41,616 nucleotides of DNA from Oscillospiraceae bacterium (GTDB lineage Bacteria; Bacillota; Clostridia; Oscillospirales; Ruminococcaceae), in assembly GCA_022768245.1 (NCBI GenBank), contig JALEMR010000083.1, positions 1-41,616 on the forward strand, written 5' to 3'. Both the position numbers and the translations under genes were made by a program. The notes below the pieces were generated by a model, which was not told the DNA's origin, searched no databases, and saw only the letters and a list, made by a program, of their open reading frames with translations. Shown one piece after another: positions 31,227-39,588 of this stretch. Each line of letters starts with the position of its first letter. The first letter of the stretch is position 1.

Positions 31227-32456
31227 TCACACTATCTGGAACAGGAAAAATTTCAGATAATTGGTCTCCTCGGCGCAGGAAAGGATAGGATGATCGGCGC
31301 ACTGCTGACGGAATTCGATCTGCCGCAGGGAAACCCCCGCAGCATGTGCCGCATTGTCCAGCATTTCACGGAAAAGCTGTTCGGTCATAAAGTGGGAGCA
31401 GGAGCAGGTAGCGAGATATCCTCCTCTCGGGAGAAGCCGCATTGCGAGAGTGTTCAGCTCCAGATAGCCGTTTTTAGCGTTGCCCACGGTTTTGCGGGAC
31501 TTTGTAAACGCGGGCGGGTCGAGGATAATGTAGTCGTAGGAGCGGTCATGAGCCTCTATCCTTGACTGTAAGAACTCAAAAACGTCCGCAGTCTCAAAGG
31601 ATATCCTGTCCGAAAGACCGTTAAGCTCTGCATTTGCGCGTGCGTTGGCGATAGCCGACGCGGAGACGTCCACCGCAGTAACATGAGCAGCCCCGCCCTT
31701 AGCGGCATTGAGCGCAAAGGAGCCTGTGTGAGTGCAGCAGTCCATGACATTTCTGCCCGCGGCAATGGAAGCCGCAGCTGCGCGGTTTCTCTTCTGGTCG
31801 AGGAAGAATCCCGTTTTCTGTCCGTTTTCCACGTCAACATTGTAGATTATGCCGTTTTCGGTTATCCTGGTCATTGCGGAGGGGGGAGTCTCACCTCTGT
31901 ACCAATACCAGCCCTTTTCTTCCTCCATGCCTTCAAGAGTGCGTATCTTCACGTCATTGCGGAGGAATATGCCGTTTATGTACTGACCGTCCTCATTCAG
32001 TACATCAAGGAGAGCGTGCAGGATAACGTCCTTGTTTTTTTCGATTCCGAGGGAGAGTATCTGCACGGAAAGCAGTTCGGAGAACCTGTCAACGGTAAGT
32101 CCCGGGAAGAAGTCCGCTTCACCGAAGATAAGACGGCAGCAGGAAAGCTCCTCGGGAGCCATAACGGTCTTTCTGTAGTCGTAGGCATATTTTACCCGTC
32201 TGCGCCAGAAGGTGTCATCGAAAACATCGTTGGCGTTGCGGGATATTATCCTGACGCGGATCTTTGAAGCGGAGTTGTAGAAGCCCGTCCCGACGAAGCG
32301 GTTCTTTTCGGTGAGGATATCGACGAGCGAGCCGTCCTCGGGGGTGCCGTCAAGGGAGACTATCTCATTGTCGTATATCCACGGGTGACCCGAGGATATG
32401 CGCTTTCTGCACTTGTCGGAAATGACTGCAGCGGGGTAATTTCTTTCAGAATTCAT
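31227..32456 (-). CDS. Class I SAM-dependent rRNA methyltransferase, RlmI-like
   Basis: A 409-residue protein with an N-terminal PUA domain (KRISSGHPWIYDNEI), a central EEHEAD-like/RlmI domain (ENGQKTGFFLDQKRNR) and a C-terminal Rossmann methyltransferase domain (VMDCCTHTGSFALNAAKGGA for SAM, DYIILDPPAF as catalytic motif). RlmI methylates C5 of cytidine 1962 in E. coli 23S rRNA; the family assignment is clear, the exact target is inferred. It ends 2 bp from the convergent protease gene with no terminator between them. Confidence 0.9.
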   Translation of the reverse strand: MNSERNYPAAVISDKCRKRISSGHPWIYDNEIVSLDGTPEDGSLVDILTEKNRFVGTGFYNSASKIRVRIISRNANDVFDDTFWRRRVKYAYDYRKTVMAPEELSCCRLIFGEADFFPGLTVDRFSELLSVQILSLGIEKNKDVILHALLDVLNEDGQYINGIFLRNDVKIRTLEGMEEEKGWYWYRGETPPSAMTRITENGIIYNVDVENGQKTGFFLDQKRNRAAAASIAAGRNVMDCCTHTGSFALNAAKGGAAHVTAVDVSASAIANARANAELNGLSDRISFETADVFEFLQSRIEAHDRSYDYIILDPPAFTKSRKTVGNAKNGYLELNTLAMRLLPRGGYLATCSCSHFMTEQLFREMLDNAAHAAGVSLRQIEFRQQCADHPILSCAEETNYLKFFLFQIV

Positions 32457-32551
32457 AGCTTTATTTCCTTTCAGATTTTATGAAATTTAAATATATAAAA
32501 TGATTTCATTTTTATCATTATAATATATTTTGCTGTATTTTTCAATAAATA

Positions 32552-32580
32552 TTGCATTTTTATTTTTTTTGTGATATAAT
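32552..32580 (+). promoter_or_regulatory. Promoter of ktrB-ktrA
   Basis: -35 TTGCAT (32552-32557), 17-bp spacer, extended -10 TGATATAAT (hexamer 32575-32580), 76 nt before the ktrB ATG. Confidence 0.75.
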
Positions 32581-32611
32581 TATTCAGTAAAATCATATCT
32601 TATGGACAATA

Positions 32612-32636
32612 CAGGCAATGCTTGCCTGATTTTTAC
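32612..32636 (+). promoter_or_regulatory. Hairpin with U-tract in the ktrB leader
   Basis: A perfect 7-bp stem CAGGCAA/TTGCCTG with a TGC loop followed by ATTTTTAC, inside the 5' leader of ktrB. It could be a short attenuator; no known riboswitch fold was recognised. Confidence 0.4.
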
Positions 32637-32656
32637 ATTTTGGAGAAAATCGGAAA

Positions 32657-34009
32657 ATGGAAAAAGATCGAAAAAGTAAAATATCCCTGCTTTCGTATTC
32701 CCAGAAGCTTGTGGTGGGGTTTGCCGTAATAATCGCCGTGGGAACGGTGCTGCTGATGCTTCCCGTATCCACGAAGAACGGCGAGAGCACGTCCTTTGTC
32801 AACGCGCTTTTTACGTCCACCTCTGCTGCATGCGTTACGGGGCTTGCTACATATGACACCTTCACTCACTGGACAAGATTCGGTCAGATAGTGATACTGC
32901 TTCTCATACAGCTGGGCGGCTTAGGCTTCATGTCCTTTGCGGTCATCGGAGCCATACTCACCAAGCGGAAGATAAGCCTGAAGCAGCGTGAGCTCATGCA
33001 GGAGGCAATCAACGTAAATCAGCTGGGCGGCATCGTGCGGCTGTTCAAGATAATACTGAAGGGCACTCTGATATGCGAGTGCGCGGGAGCAGTTTTGCTT
33101 GCTGTCCGCTTCATTCCGAAGCTCGGACCTGCCGAGGGGATATATTACGCGATATTCCATTCGATATCCGCATTCTGCAACGCAGGCTTCGACCTTATGG
33201 GCAGATACGAGAAATACTCCTCATTTACGTCGTTCGTTGACGACCCTTATGTGAATATCGTCATAATGCTGCTGATAATCATAGGCGGCATAGGCTTTTA
33301 CGTCTGGGACGATATCCTGAAAAACAGATTCAGATTCAGCAGATTCAGCCTGCATACGAAGATAGTGCTGGTTACGACGTCAGTTATAATATTTTTCCCT
33401 GCTGTGCTGTTTTTCTGCTTTGAGAGAACACATGCTTTCAGCGGGCTGGACATCGGAGATTCGGTGGTGGCTTCATTTTTCCAGTCGGTAACGCTGAGAA
33501 CTGCGGGCTTCAATACCGTGGATCAGTCGGAGCTTTCGGGCTCCTCGATGCTGATGTGCAATATACTCATGCTGATAGGCGGCTCGCCGGGCTCTACTGC
33601 GGGCGGTATCAAGACCACGACTATTGCGGTGCTTTTCCTGTCCACGCTGTCGGAGCTTCGGAACCATAAATCGGTGACCGTGTTCGAAAGACGTCTTGAG
33701 GACGATCTGTTAAGGCGTGTTATAGCGATACTTTTCGTGTACTGTGCAATGGAATTCGCAGGAACGATGGCAATAAGCCAGCTTGAGAATATGCCTGTGG
33801 AGTACGCCTCCTTCGGAGTATTTTCCGCGGTGAGCACAGTAGGACTTTTCATTGGCACTGTAGGTTCGCTTAGCACGGCTTCACGTGTGATACTGATATT
33901 CCTGATGTTTTTCGGAAGGATAGGCGGACTTTCAATGGCAATGGCGTTCACAAAACCGTATATCAATCCGCCCCTGCAGTACCCTGCGGAAAAAATATCC
34001 GTGGGATAA
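32657..34009 (+). CDS. ktrB: Potassium transporter membrane subunit KtrB (TrkH/HKT family)
   Basis: A 450-residue ion-conducting subunit with four pore-loop repeats. The filter regions are visible: TSAACVTGLAT, FCNAGFDLMG, TLRTAGFNTVD and VSTVGLFIG, each with the key Gly. The N-terminus is short and basic and the protein ends after the last helix, as in KtrB. It works with the cytosolic RCK subunit KtrA encoded 70 bp downstream, importing K+ (often Na+-coupled). GGAG lies 11 nt before the ATG. Confidence 0.94.
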   Translation: MEKDRKSKISLLSYSQKLVVGFAVIIAVGTVLLMLPVSTKNGESTSFVNALFTSTSAACVTGLATYDTFTHWTRFGQIVILLLIQLGGLGFMSFAVIGAILTKRKISLKQRELMQEAINVNQLGGIVRLFKIILKGTLICECAGAVLLAVRFIPKLGPAEGIYYAIFHSISAFCNAGFDLMGRYEKYSSFTSFVDDPYVNIVIMLLIIIGGIGFYVWDDILKNRFRFSRFSLHTKIVLVTTSVIIFFPAVLFFCFERTHAFSGLDIGDSVVASFFQSVTLRTAGFNTVDQSELSGSSMLMCNILMLIGGSPGSTAGGIKTTTIAVLFLSTLSELRNHKSVTVFERRLEDDLLRRVIAILFVYCAMEFAGTMAISQLENMPVEYASFGVFSAVSTVGLFIGTVGSLSTASRVILIFLMFFGRIGGLSMAMAFTKPYINPPLQYPAEKISVG

Positions 34010-34079
34010 TGCGGCAAAGCGGAGCATAATAGAAAAATAAGCGTTCTCTTCCGTATGATACGGAGACTGGAGGATATAT

Positions 34080-34724
34080 ATGAAATCTGTTTTAGTTATC
34101 GGAGTAGGAGTTTTCGGCTATTTCGCCGCCCTCAAATACATGGAAGAGGGCAACGAGGTAATGTGTATCGACAAGCGTGAGGACAAGATAACCTCCGTTG
34201 CGGGAAAGGTGACCTCGGTGCAGATAGGCGACTGTACGGATATCAACGTCCTGAACAGTATCGGCGTGAATAATTTCGATATCGTGCTTGTGGCGGTAAG
34301 TGCGGACTTCCAGGCATCTCTGGAGATAACCTCCCTTGTCAGCGAGCTGGGAGCAAACTATATCATTTCGAAAGCGGATAAGAATATCCAGGAAAAGTTC
34401 CTTCTGAGAAACGGAGCGGATTCGGTAGTATATCCCAATCGTGAAATGGCAAATCAGCTTGCGGTCAGAACATCGACCAGCAGCAACATCTTTGATTCCG
34501 TAGAGCTCAGCTCCGAGTATTCCATCTACGAGACCACCGTTCCCCAGTCATGGGTAGGCAAGTCTATCATGAAGCTGAATATCCGCAGGAAGTATCATCT
34601 GAACGTGCTGGGCATAAAGAAAAACGGCATACTCCTGCCTATGCCCGACGTAGACTATGAATTCTCCGAAAACGAGCATGTCATGCTCCTGGGCACAAAA
34701 AAGGATATCTCTAAGATATTATAA
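34080..34724 (+). CDS. ktrA: Potassium uptake regulatory subunit KtrA (TrkA-type RCK protein)
   Basis: A 214-residue cytosolic gating ring subunit with an N-terminal RCK/TrkA-N domain (VLVIGVGVFGYFAALKYMEEG, ending in the acidic CIDKRED that binds the nucleotide ribose) and a C-terminal TrkA-C domain (KNGILLPMPDVDYEFSENEHVMLLG). It binds ATP/ADP and often c-di-AMP to control KtrB. The ATG is 7 nt after GGAGG. A terminator follows immediately. Confidence 0.95.
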   Translation: MKSVLVIGVGVFGYFAALKYMEEGNEVMCIDKREDKITSVAGKVTSVQIGDCTDINVLNSIGVNNFDIVLVAVSADFQASLEITSLVSELGANYIISKADKNIQEKFLLRNGADSVVYPNREMANQLAVRTSTSSNIFDSVELSSEYSIYETTVPQSWVGKSIMKLNIRRKYHLNVLGIKKNGILLPMPDVDYEFSENEHVMLLGTKKDISKIL

Positions 34725-34730
34725 ATTCTG

Positions 34731-34753
34731 CGGCGAGCTTTCGCCGTTTTTTT
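34731..34753 (+). terminator. Terminator after ktrA
   Basis: Stem CGGCGA/TCGCCG with a GCTT loop followed by seven T residues. Confidence 0.9.
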
Positions 34754-34772
34754 CGTGTTTTTCCAAGAATGA

Positions 34773-34853
34773 TTAACCAAGTTAAACAATTTGCATATAA
34801 ACGGTGAAAATTCGGTGAAAATAATTGACAGAGTTAAATAATTGGTATATAAT
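34773..34853 (+). promoter_or_regulatory. Promoter and repeated operator-like sequences before the ABC exporter
   Basis: Promoter: -35 TTGACA (34825-34830), 17-bp spacer, -10 TATAAT (34848-34853). Around it are an inverted repeat TTAAC-CAA-GTTAA (34773-34785), a 22-bp imperfect direct repeat (34780-34801 and 34832-34853, 18 of 22 identical) whose second copy overlaps the -10, and two 9-bp CGGTGAAAA repeats 11 bp apart (34802 and 34813). The pattern suggests a regulator binding site. Confidence 0.65.
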
Positions 34854-34921
34854 TTAACAAAATAAAGGCATAAAGGCGGAAAAGCTATGCTCCGTCAAAA
34901 ACTGTGAAAGGAAATAAAGTA

Positions 34922-37582
34922 ATGCTTGAGCTTAAAGAAATCGTCAAGGATTATGAAACGGGCGGTGAGTCCGTCCATGCCCTTCGGGGGATAAACATCA
35001 AGTTCCGCGACAGCGAATTCGTGTCTATCCTGGGACCGTCGGGCTGCGGAAAGACCACCACTCTGAACATAATCGGAGGACTTGACCGCTTTACCGACGG
35101 TGACCTTATCATCAACGGCAGGTCAACAAAGGACTATACCGACCGTGAATGGGATACATATCGTAATCATTCTATCGGCTTTGTATTCCAGAATTACAAC
35201 CTTATCCCTCATCAGACGGTGCTTTCGAATGTCGAGCTTGCCCTGACGCTTTCGGGCGTGCCCAAGGCGGAGCGCAGACAGCGCGCAAAGGAAGCTCTCG
35301 AAAAGGTAGGACTGGGCGATCAGCTCAATAAAAAGCCCAGCCAGATGTCGGGCGGTCAGATGCAGAGAGTCGCTATCGCGAGAGCACTTGTGAACGACCC
35401 TGATATCCTGCTTGCGGACGAGCCTACGGGTGCTCTCGATACCGAGACCAGCGTGCAGATAATGGAGATACTCAAGGAGATATCCAAGGATAAGCTTATC
35501 ATAATGGTAACGCATAATCCCGAGCTTGCCGAGCGTTACTCCACGAGAATAATACGCTTTATCGACGGAAAGATGACGGGAGACACAAATCCCTTCGACG
35601 GGGAATATGTGCCCGAGGAAAAATCTGCCGAAAGCATGAACAAGACCAAAAAAACAACTATGTCCTTTGGCACGGCGCTTTCCCTCAGTACCAACAATCT
35701 CATGACGAAAAAGGGAAGAACGCTGCTCACCGCCTTTGCGGGAAGCATCGGTATCATCGGCATTGCGCTTATCCTCTCTATTTCGAACGGCATACAGCTG
35801 TATATCAACCGTGTGCAGGAGGATACCCTTTCCTCCTATCCGCTGACTATTCAGGAGGAGACTGCGGATATGAGCACCATGATGGAAAGTATGTCCGATA
35901 AGCATGAGGGCGAGATGAACCATCCGCTGGATAAGATCTATTCCTTCAATATAATGAACAGCCTGATGAACACCATGTCCGAGAAGATACAGACAAACAA
36001 TCTTGCTGATTTTAAGGCATATCTTGAAGACGAAAGCAACGGTCTCGGCGAGTATATCAGCGCCGTGCAGTACACCTATAACGTTCCGCTGAACATCTAT
36101 AAGAGAGACACCTCCGACGGAACTGTGCAGGTCAATCCCAGCAAGATATTCCAGACTGTGGCAACAGGCTATGAAGCAATAGGCGTTACCGATCAGGCTC
36201 TTATGACGCAGATGGGCAATATGTCGGGAATGAACGTGTGGTCGGAGATGCTGGATAACGATACGCTGCTGAAGTCTCAGTATGATGTTGTGGCAGGCGA
36301 GTGGGCAGACGAATACAATGAGGTAATGCTGGTAGTGAACTCCAGAAACGAGATCACCGACTATGCGCTCTATTCGCTGGGTATCCTCGATCAGGAAGAG
36401 ATTGCCGATATCATGACAAATATCACAAGCGGCGGCACTATCGAGGAAAAGGAGCAGACCTCCTACACCTATGACGAGATATTGAGTCTTTCCTTCAGCC
36501 TTGTGCTCCCCACCGATTACTATAAGTACGACGAGGAAAAGGAAACATGGGAGGATATGTCCGAGGACGAGGACTTCATGAAGGAGCTGGTGGAAAATGC
36601 TCCCGAGATAAAGGTAGCGGGAATAATCCGTCCCAATGAAGAAGCGGTAGCAACAGCTATCAGCGGTGCAGTGGGATATACTCACGAGCTGTCGGAATAT
36701 GTGGTAAACGCCATCAACGACAGTGATATCGTAAAGCAGCAGAAGGAAAATCCAGATGTTGACGTATTTACAGGCATTGAGTTCTCCGACGGCGAGGAAG
36801 AGCAGGAAGCTGCCGAATATACAATGGACGACATCATGGCATATGTAGCGACGCTCCCCGAGGAGCAGCAGGCGCAGATGCAGATGTACTCGGGCATGAT
36901 GACCGAGGAACAGATGATAGAGATGTTCTCCGAATTCATGACGCCGCCCACCACCGACGCCACCTATGACGGCAATATGGATAAGCTGAGCGTTACGTCC
37001 CTTGACACTCCCGCGTCTATCAGCATTTACGCTGCGTCATTCGCGGATAAGGACAATATAACCGCCGCAATCGACGAGTACAACAGCAGAGCGGAATCAG
37101 AGGGCAGGGAAGAGGACGTTATCAATTTCACCGATTATGTAGGACTTATAATGTCCTCTGTAACGACTATCATCAATGCTATATCCTACGTGCTTATTGC
37201 ATTTGTGAGCATATCGCTGATAGTATCGTCGATAATGATAGGCATCATCACCTATATCTCCGTACTGGAAAGGACCAAGGAGATCGGTATCCTTAGAAGC
37301 ATAGGCGCCAGCAAGAAGGATATCTCCCGTGTATTCAACGCGGAAACGCTGCTTGTGGGATTCTCTGCGGGTGCGCTGGGAATCATTGTTACGCTTCTGC
37401 TGAATATTCCGATAAATATCATAATCAAGAACCTGACGGACATTTCGGACATAGCTCATCTGCCGGCGGCAGCGGGAGTGATACTTGTACTGATAAGTAT
37501 GCTTCTGACAGTGATAGCGGGAGTGATCCCTTCGCGAATCGCCGCAAAGAAGGACCCCGTAATAGCCCTTCGTTCGGAGTAA
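34922..37582 (+). CDS. MacB-like ABC transporter, fused ATPase and FtsX-type permease
   Basis: An 886-residue exporter half-transporter. The ATPase domain has Walker A GPSGCGKTT (38-46), Q-loop Gln90, signature MSGGQ (142-146), Walker B ILLADE and His198. A first transmembrane helix at about 269-288 is followed by a roughly 440-residue extracytoplasmic domain that is acidic and unusually Met-rich, then three helices and the FtsX/MacB core (ERTKEIGILRSIGASKKDI) and the C-terminal ALRSE. Such fused proteins act by mechanotransmission in export of peptides or antibiotics. No accessory or outer component is adjacent. I chose ATG 34922 (MLELKEIV) because AAAGGA is 10 nt upstream. Confidence 0.9.
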   Translation: MLELKEIVKDYETGGESVHALRGINIKFRDSEFVSILGPSGCGKTTTLNIIGGLDRFTDGDLIINGRSTKDYTDREWDTYRNHSIGFVFQNYNLIPHQTVLSNVELALTLSGVPKAERRQRAKEALEKVGLGDQLNKKPSQMSGGQMQRVAIARALVNDPDILLADEPTGALDTETSVQIMEILKEISKDKLIIMVTHNPELAERYSTRIIRFIDGKMTGDTNPFDGEYVPEEKSAESMNKTKKTTMSFGTALSLSTNNLMTKKGRTLLTAFAGSIGIIGIALILSISNGIQLYINRVQEDTLSSYPLTIQEETADMSTMMESMSDKHEGEMNHPLDKIYSFNIMNSLMNTMSEKIQTNNLADFKAYLEDESNGLGEYISAVQYTYNVPLNIYKRDTSDGTVQVNPSKIFQTVATGYEAIGVTDQALMTQMGNMSGMNVWSEMLDNDTLLKSQYDVVAGEWADEYNEVMLVVNSRNEITDYALYSLGILDQEEIADIMTNITSGGTIEEKEQTSYTYDEILSLSFSLVLPTDYYKYDEEKETWEDMSEDEDFMKELVENAPEIKVAGIIRPNEEAVATAISGAVGYTHELSEYVVNAINDSDIVKQQKENPDVDVFTGIEFSDGEEEQEAAEYTMDDIMAYVATLPEEQQAQMQMYSGMMTEEQMIEMFSEFMTPPTTDATYDGNMDKLSVTSLDTPASISIYAASFADKDNITAAIDEYNSRAESEGREEDVINFTDYVGLIMSSVTTIINAISYVLIAFVSISLIVSSIMIGIITYISVLERTKEIGILRSIGASKKDISRVFNAETLLVGFSAGALGIIVTLLLNIPINIIIKNLTDISDIAHLPAAAGVILVLISMLLTVIAGVIPSRIAAKKDPVIALRSE

Positions 37583-37597
37583 AAGAGAATAATTTTC

Positions 37598-37629
37598 AGA
37601 AAACGGACTGTTTTTTCGGTCCGTTTTCT
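37598..37629 (+). terminator. Terminator after the ABC exporter gene
   Basis: Perfect 11-bp stem AGAAAACGGAC/GTCCGTTTTCT with a T-rich 10-nt loop; T-rich 3' arm. Confidence 0.8.
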
Positions 37630-37714
37630 TTGTTTAATGTGCACATTTATCGAATTATTCGAAGAGGGAGCTATATTTATTATGTCAATAAATATTTTTG
37701 CGAGTCGAAAAAAC

Positions 37715-37743
37715 TTGACAAATCCATATCTGCGTGATAAAAT
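37715..37743 (+). promoter_or_regulatory. Promoter of the CmpB-type gene
   Basis: -35 TTGACA (37715-37720), 17-bp spacer, extended -10 TGATAAAAT (hexamer 37738-37743). Confidence 0.75.
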
Positions 37744-37812
37744 TTTATTTGTATGCAAAAAACACCGGATATGTTTCATTTTTGTTAATGTGACGTAATG
37801 GAGGAAGATTTA

Positions 37813-38763
37813 ATGACTGTAATACCCTTTTTCGAATATACGCTGTATGAAATGTTTCATTATTTTCTTATCTGGTCCTTTATCGGCTGGGTGATAGAGA
37901 TAATAGACATGACCTTTGAAACGGGAGAATATCAGAACCGCGGCTTTCTGAATATGCCGATATGTCCGATATACGGAGTAGGGGTATTGCTTATCATTGC
38001 GATACTTCGTCCGCTTAAAGGTACGGTGATAGCGCTGTTCATCTGTTCAACGGTCATATGTACGGGCATCGAGCTTGGCGTAGGACTGCTGATGGAGGCG
38101 GTCTTCCACAGCAGATGGTGGGATTACTCGCATATGTTCTTCAATTATAAGGGACTTATCTGCCTGAGAAATTCGCTGTTTTTCGGCTTCGGCTGTGTTA
38201 TCATGATGAACACTGTTCAGCCGTTTTTTGAAAAAGTGGTACATATGATACCCGTAAATATCGGGATAGGTATAATCCTCGTAATGGCGGTGCTTATCGT
38301 CATAGACCTGGTAGCCTCGGTGAAGGCGGTCAAGAATCTGAACGATAAGCTGAAGCAGCTGGACGCTATCGGAAGCAAAATGCTGGCACTTTCCCAGAAG
38401 ATAGGTGGAGTGCTCGCAGACGGAACTATCAACGTCAGGGAGAATTACGATAAGATCAAGCAGAAAACGGACGCCGCCGCAGAGAAGCTCAGCAATAAGA
38501 TAGAGGAAGTGAAAAACTCCCGCGAGGAAGCGGAGAAACCCGACCCGAAGGAGGAATACTCCCTGCTCCGAGAAAAGTATGAGAAGCTCCTCGATGAAAA
38601 GAGCTCCGCATATCGTCTTATCAGAGCGTTCCCAACTATCAGGAACAAAAAATATGACAAGCCTCTGGAGGATCTGAAAAAGCACGTTAACCCCGATTCC
38701 GCAGAGCATTTCGAGCTGCGTCTTGACGAGGTAAAGAGGAAAAGAGAGCGGCATCATAAATAG
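37813..38763 (+). CDS. Putative ABC-transporter type IV (CmpB-like) membrane protein
   Basis: A 316-residue protein. The first 190 residues carry about five transmembrane segments with the hallmarks of the PF06541-type family: YLFWSFIGWVIE-like start (YFLIWSFIGWVIEII), NRGFLNMPICPIYGVG, IELGVGLLMEAVFHSRWWDYS and NYKGLICLRNSLFFGFG. The C-terminal 120 residues are charged and coiled-coil-like, which is longer than in many relatives. The family's transport role is unproven. The start at 37813 is preferred to 37798 because GGAGG at 37799-37803 sits 9 nt before it. It stops with TAG. Confidence 0.8.
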   Translation: MTVIPFFEYTLYEMFHYFLIWSFIGWVIEIIDMTFETGEYQNRGFLNMPICPIYGVGVLLIIAILRPLKGTVIALFICSTVICTGIELGVGLLMEAVFHSRWWDYSHMFFNYKGLICLRNSLFFGFGCVIMMNTVQPFFEKVVHMIPVNIGIGIILVMAVLIVIDLVASVKAVKNLNDKLKQLDAIGSKMLALSQKIGGVLADGTINVRENYDKIKQKTDAAAEKLSNKIEEVKNSREEAEKPDPKEEYSLLREKYEKLLDEKSSAYRLIRAFPTIRNKKYDKPLEDLKKHVNPDSAEHFELRLDEVKRKRERHHK

Positions 38764-38863
38764 TGTGCATTCCCGACAAAACGACATTATCCCCAATATT
38801 TTTCGCCAATTTGAAAATAATTTGTAATATAGCGATAAATTAAATGTAAACTTTTATATTTTG

Positions 38864-38892
38864 TTGACATATGAACATGAATGTGATATAAT
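38864..38892 (+). promoter_or_regulatory. pyr operon promoter
   Basis: -35 TTGACA (38864-38869), 17-bp spacer, extended -10 TGATATAAT (hexamer 38887-38892): a perfect consensus promoter about 140 nt before the attenuator terminator. Confidence 0.88.
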
Positions 38893-38898
38893 AATATC

Positions 38899-39036
38899 AA
38901 TTAATGAGATATGTATCTCCTTTAAGTTGATCCAGAGAGGTCGGCAAGGTGATTTTGTGCGCTGCTTCGGCGTAGGCTTATGCTTGAAGTATGACTATAT
39001 GAAATTATGACCTGCCGCTTTGACGGCAGGTTTTTT
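38899..39036 (+). promoter_or_regulatory. PyrR-responsive transcription attenuator leader
   Basis: The leader carries the PyrR recognition loop: GATCCAGAGAGG at 38929-38940 followed by TCGGCAAGG, closed by CCTT (about 38919) with AAGG. This matches the CCAGAGAGG-type RNA site bound by PyrR with UMP. Downstream is an intrinsic terminator: CCTGCCG (39011-39017), CGGCAGG (39024-39030), then TTTTTT. CGGCAAGG of the PyrR stem nearly equals the terminator's 3' arm CGGCAGG, so it can pair with CCTGCCG as the antiterminator. PyrR-UMP would hold it in the binding hairpin and let the terminator form. Confidence 0.88.
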
Positions 39037-39054
39037 GTTGAACGGAGGTGCCGT

Positions 39055-39579
39055 ATGGTCCGGAAAGCGGTAATAATGGACGAGAATCAGATAAAAAGAG
39101 CCGTTGCGCGCATTTCCTATGAGATCGCAGAGCGGAACAGAGGGACCGAAAATCTTGTTCTGATAGGTATAATGTCCCGCGGAGTTTACATCGCCGAACG
39201 TATTGCTGCAAAGCTTAAGGAGCTGGAGGGCTATGACGAAAGGGTCGGCGTTCTCGATATTACGTCCTTTCGCGACGATGATAAGAATATCCCTGACAGC
39301 GACAAGACCGATATCCCCTTTGATATAAAGGACAAAAGCGTTATCCTTGTGGACGATGTCATGTTCACGGGAAGGTCCTGCAGAGCCGCTATCGACGCTG
39401 TTATGAGCAGGGGACGTCCGAAGAATATTCAGCTGGCTGTGCTTGTGGACAGGGGACACCGTGAGCTTCCATTAAGACCTGATTATGTGGGAAAGAACGT
39501 TCCTACGTCTCGGGACGAGTCGGTACAGGTGATGGTCAGGGAGATAGACGACTGCGATATGGCGGTCATTCTTGAATAG
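39055..39579 (+). CDS. pyrR: Bifunctional pyr operon regulator / uracil phosphoribosyltransferase
   Basis: PyrR binds the pyr leader RNA in response to UMP and has some uracil phosphoribosyltransferase activity. The 174 residues show KAVIMDENQIKRAVARISYEI at the start, RGVYIAERIAAKLKE, and the PRPP-binding motif VILVDDVMFTGRS. The basic RNA-contact residues of the family follow in SRGRPKNIQLAVLVDRGHRELP. The frame is open upstream through the terminator, but ATG 39055 with CGGAGGTG just upstream is the natural start. It is first in pyrR-pyrC-pyrF and lies behind its own target leader. Confidence 0.96.
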   Translation: MVRKAVIMDENQIKRAVARISYEIAERNRGTENLVLIGIMSRGVYIAERIAAKLKELEGYDERVGVLDITSFRDDDKNIPDSDKTDIPFDIKDKSVILVDDVMFTGRSCRAAIDAVMSRGRPKNIQLAVLVDRGHRELPLRPDYVGKNVPTSRDESVQVMVREIDDCDMAVILE

Positions 39580-39588
39580 GAGGAAAAT

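Noticed and set aside
35123-36685. A 520-residue open frame on the minus strand
   Set aside because: It lies entirely inside the ABC exporter gene, is His/Leu/Val-rich as expected for an antisense frame and has no recognisable domain.
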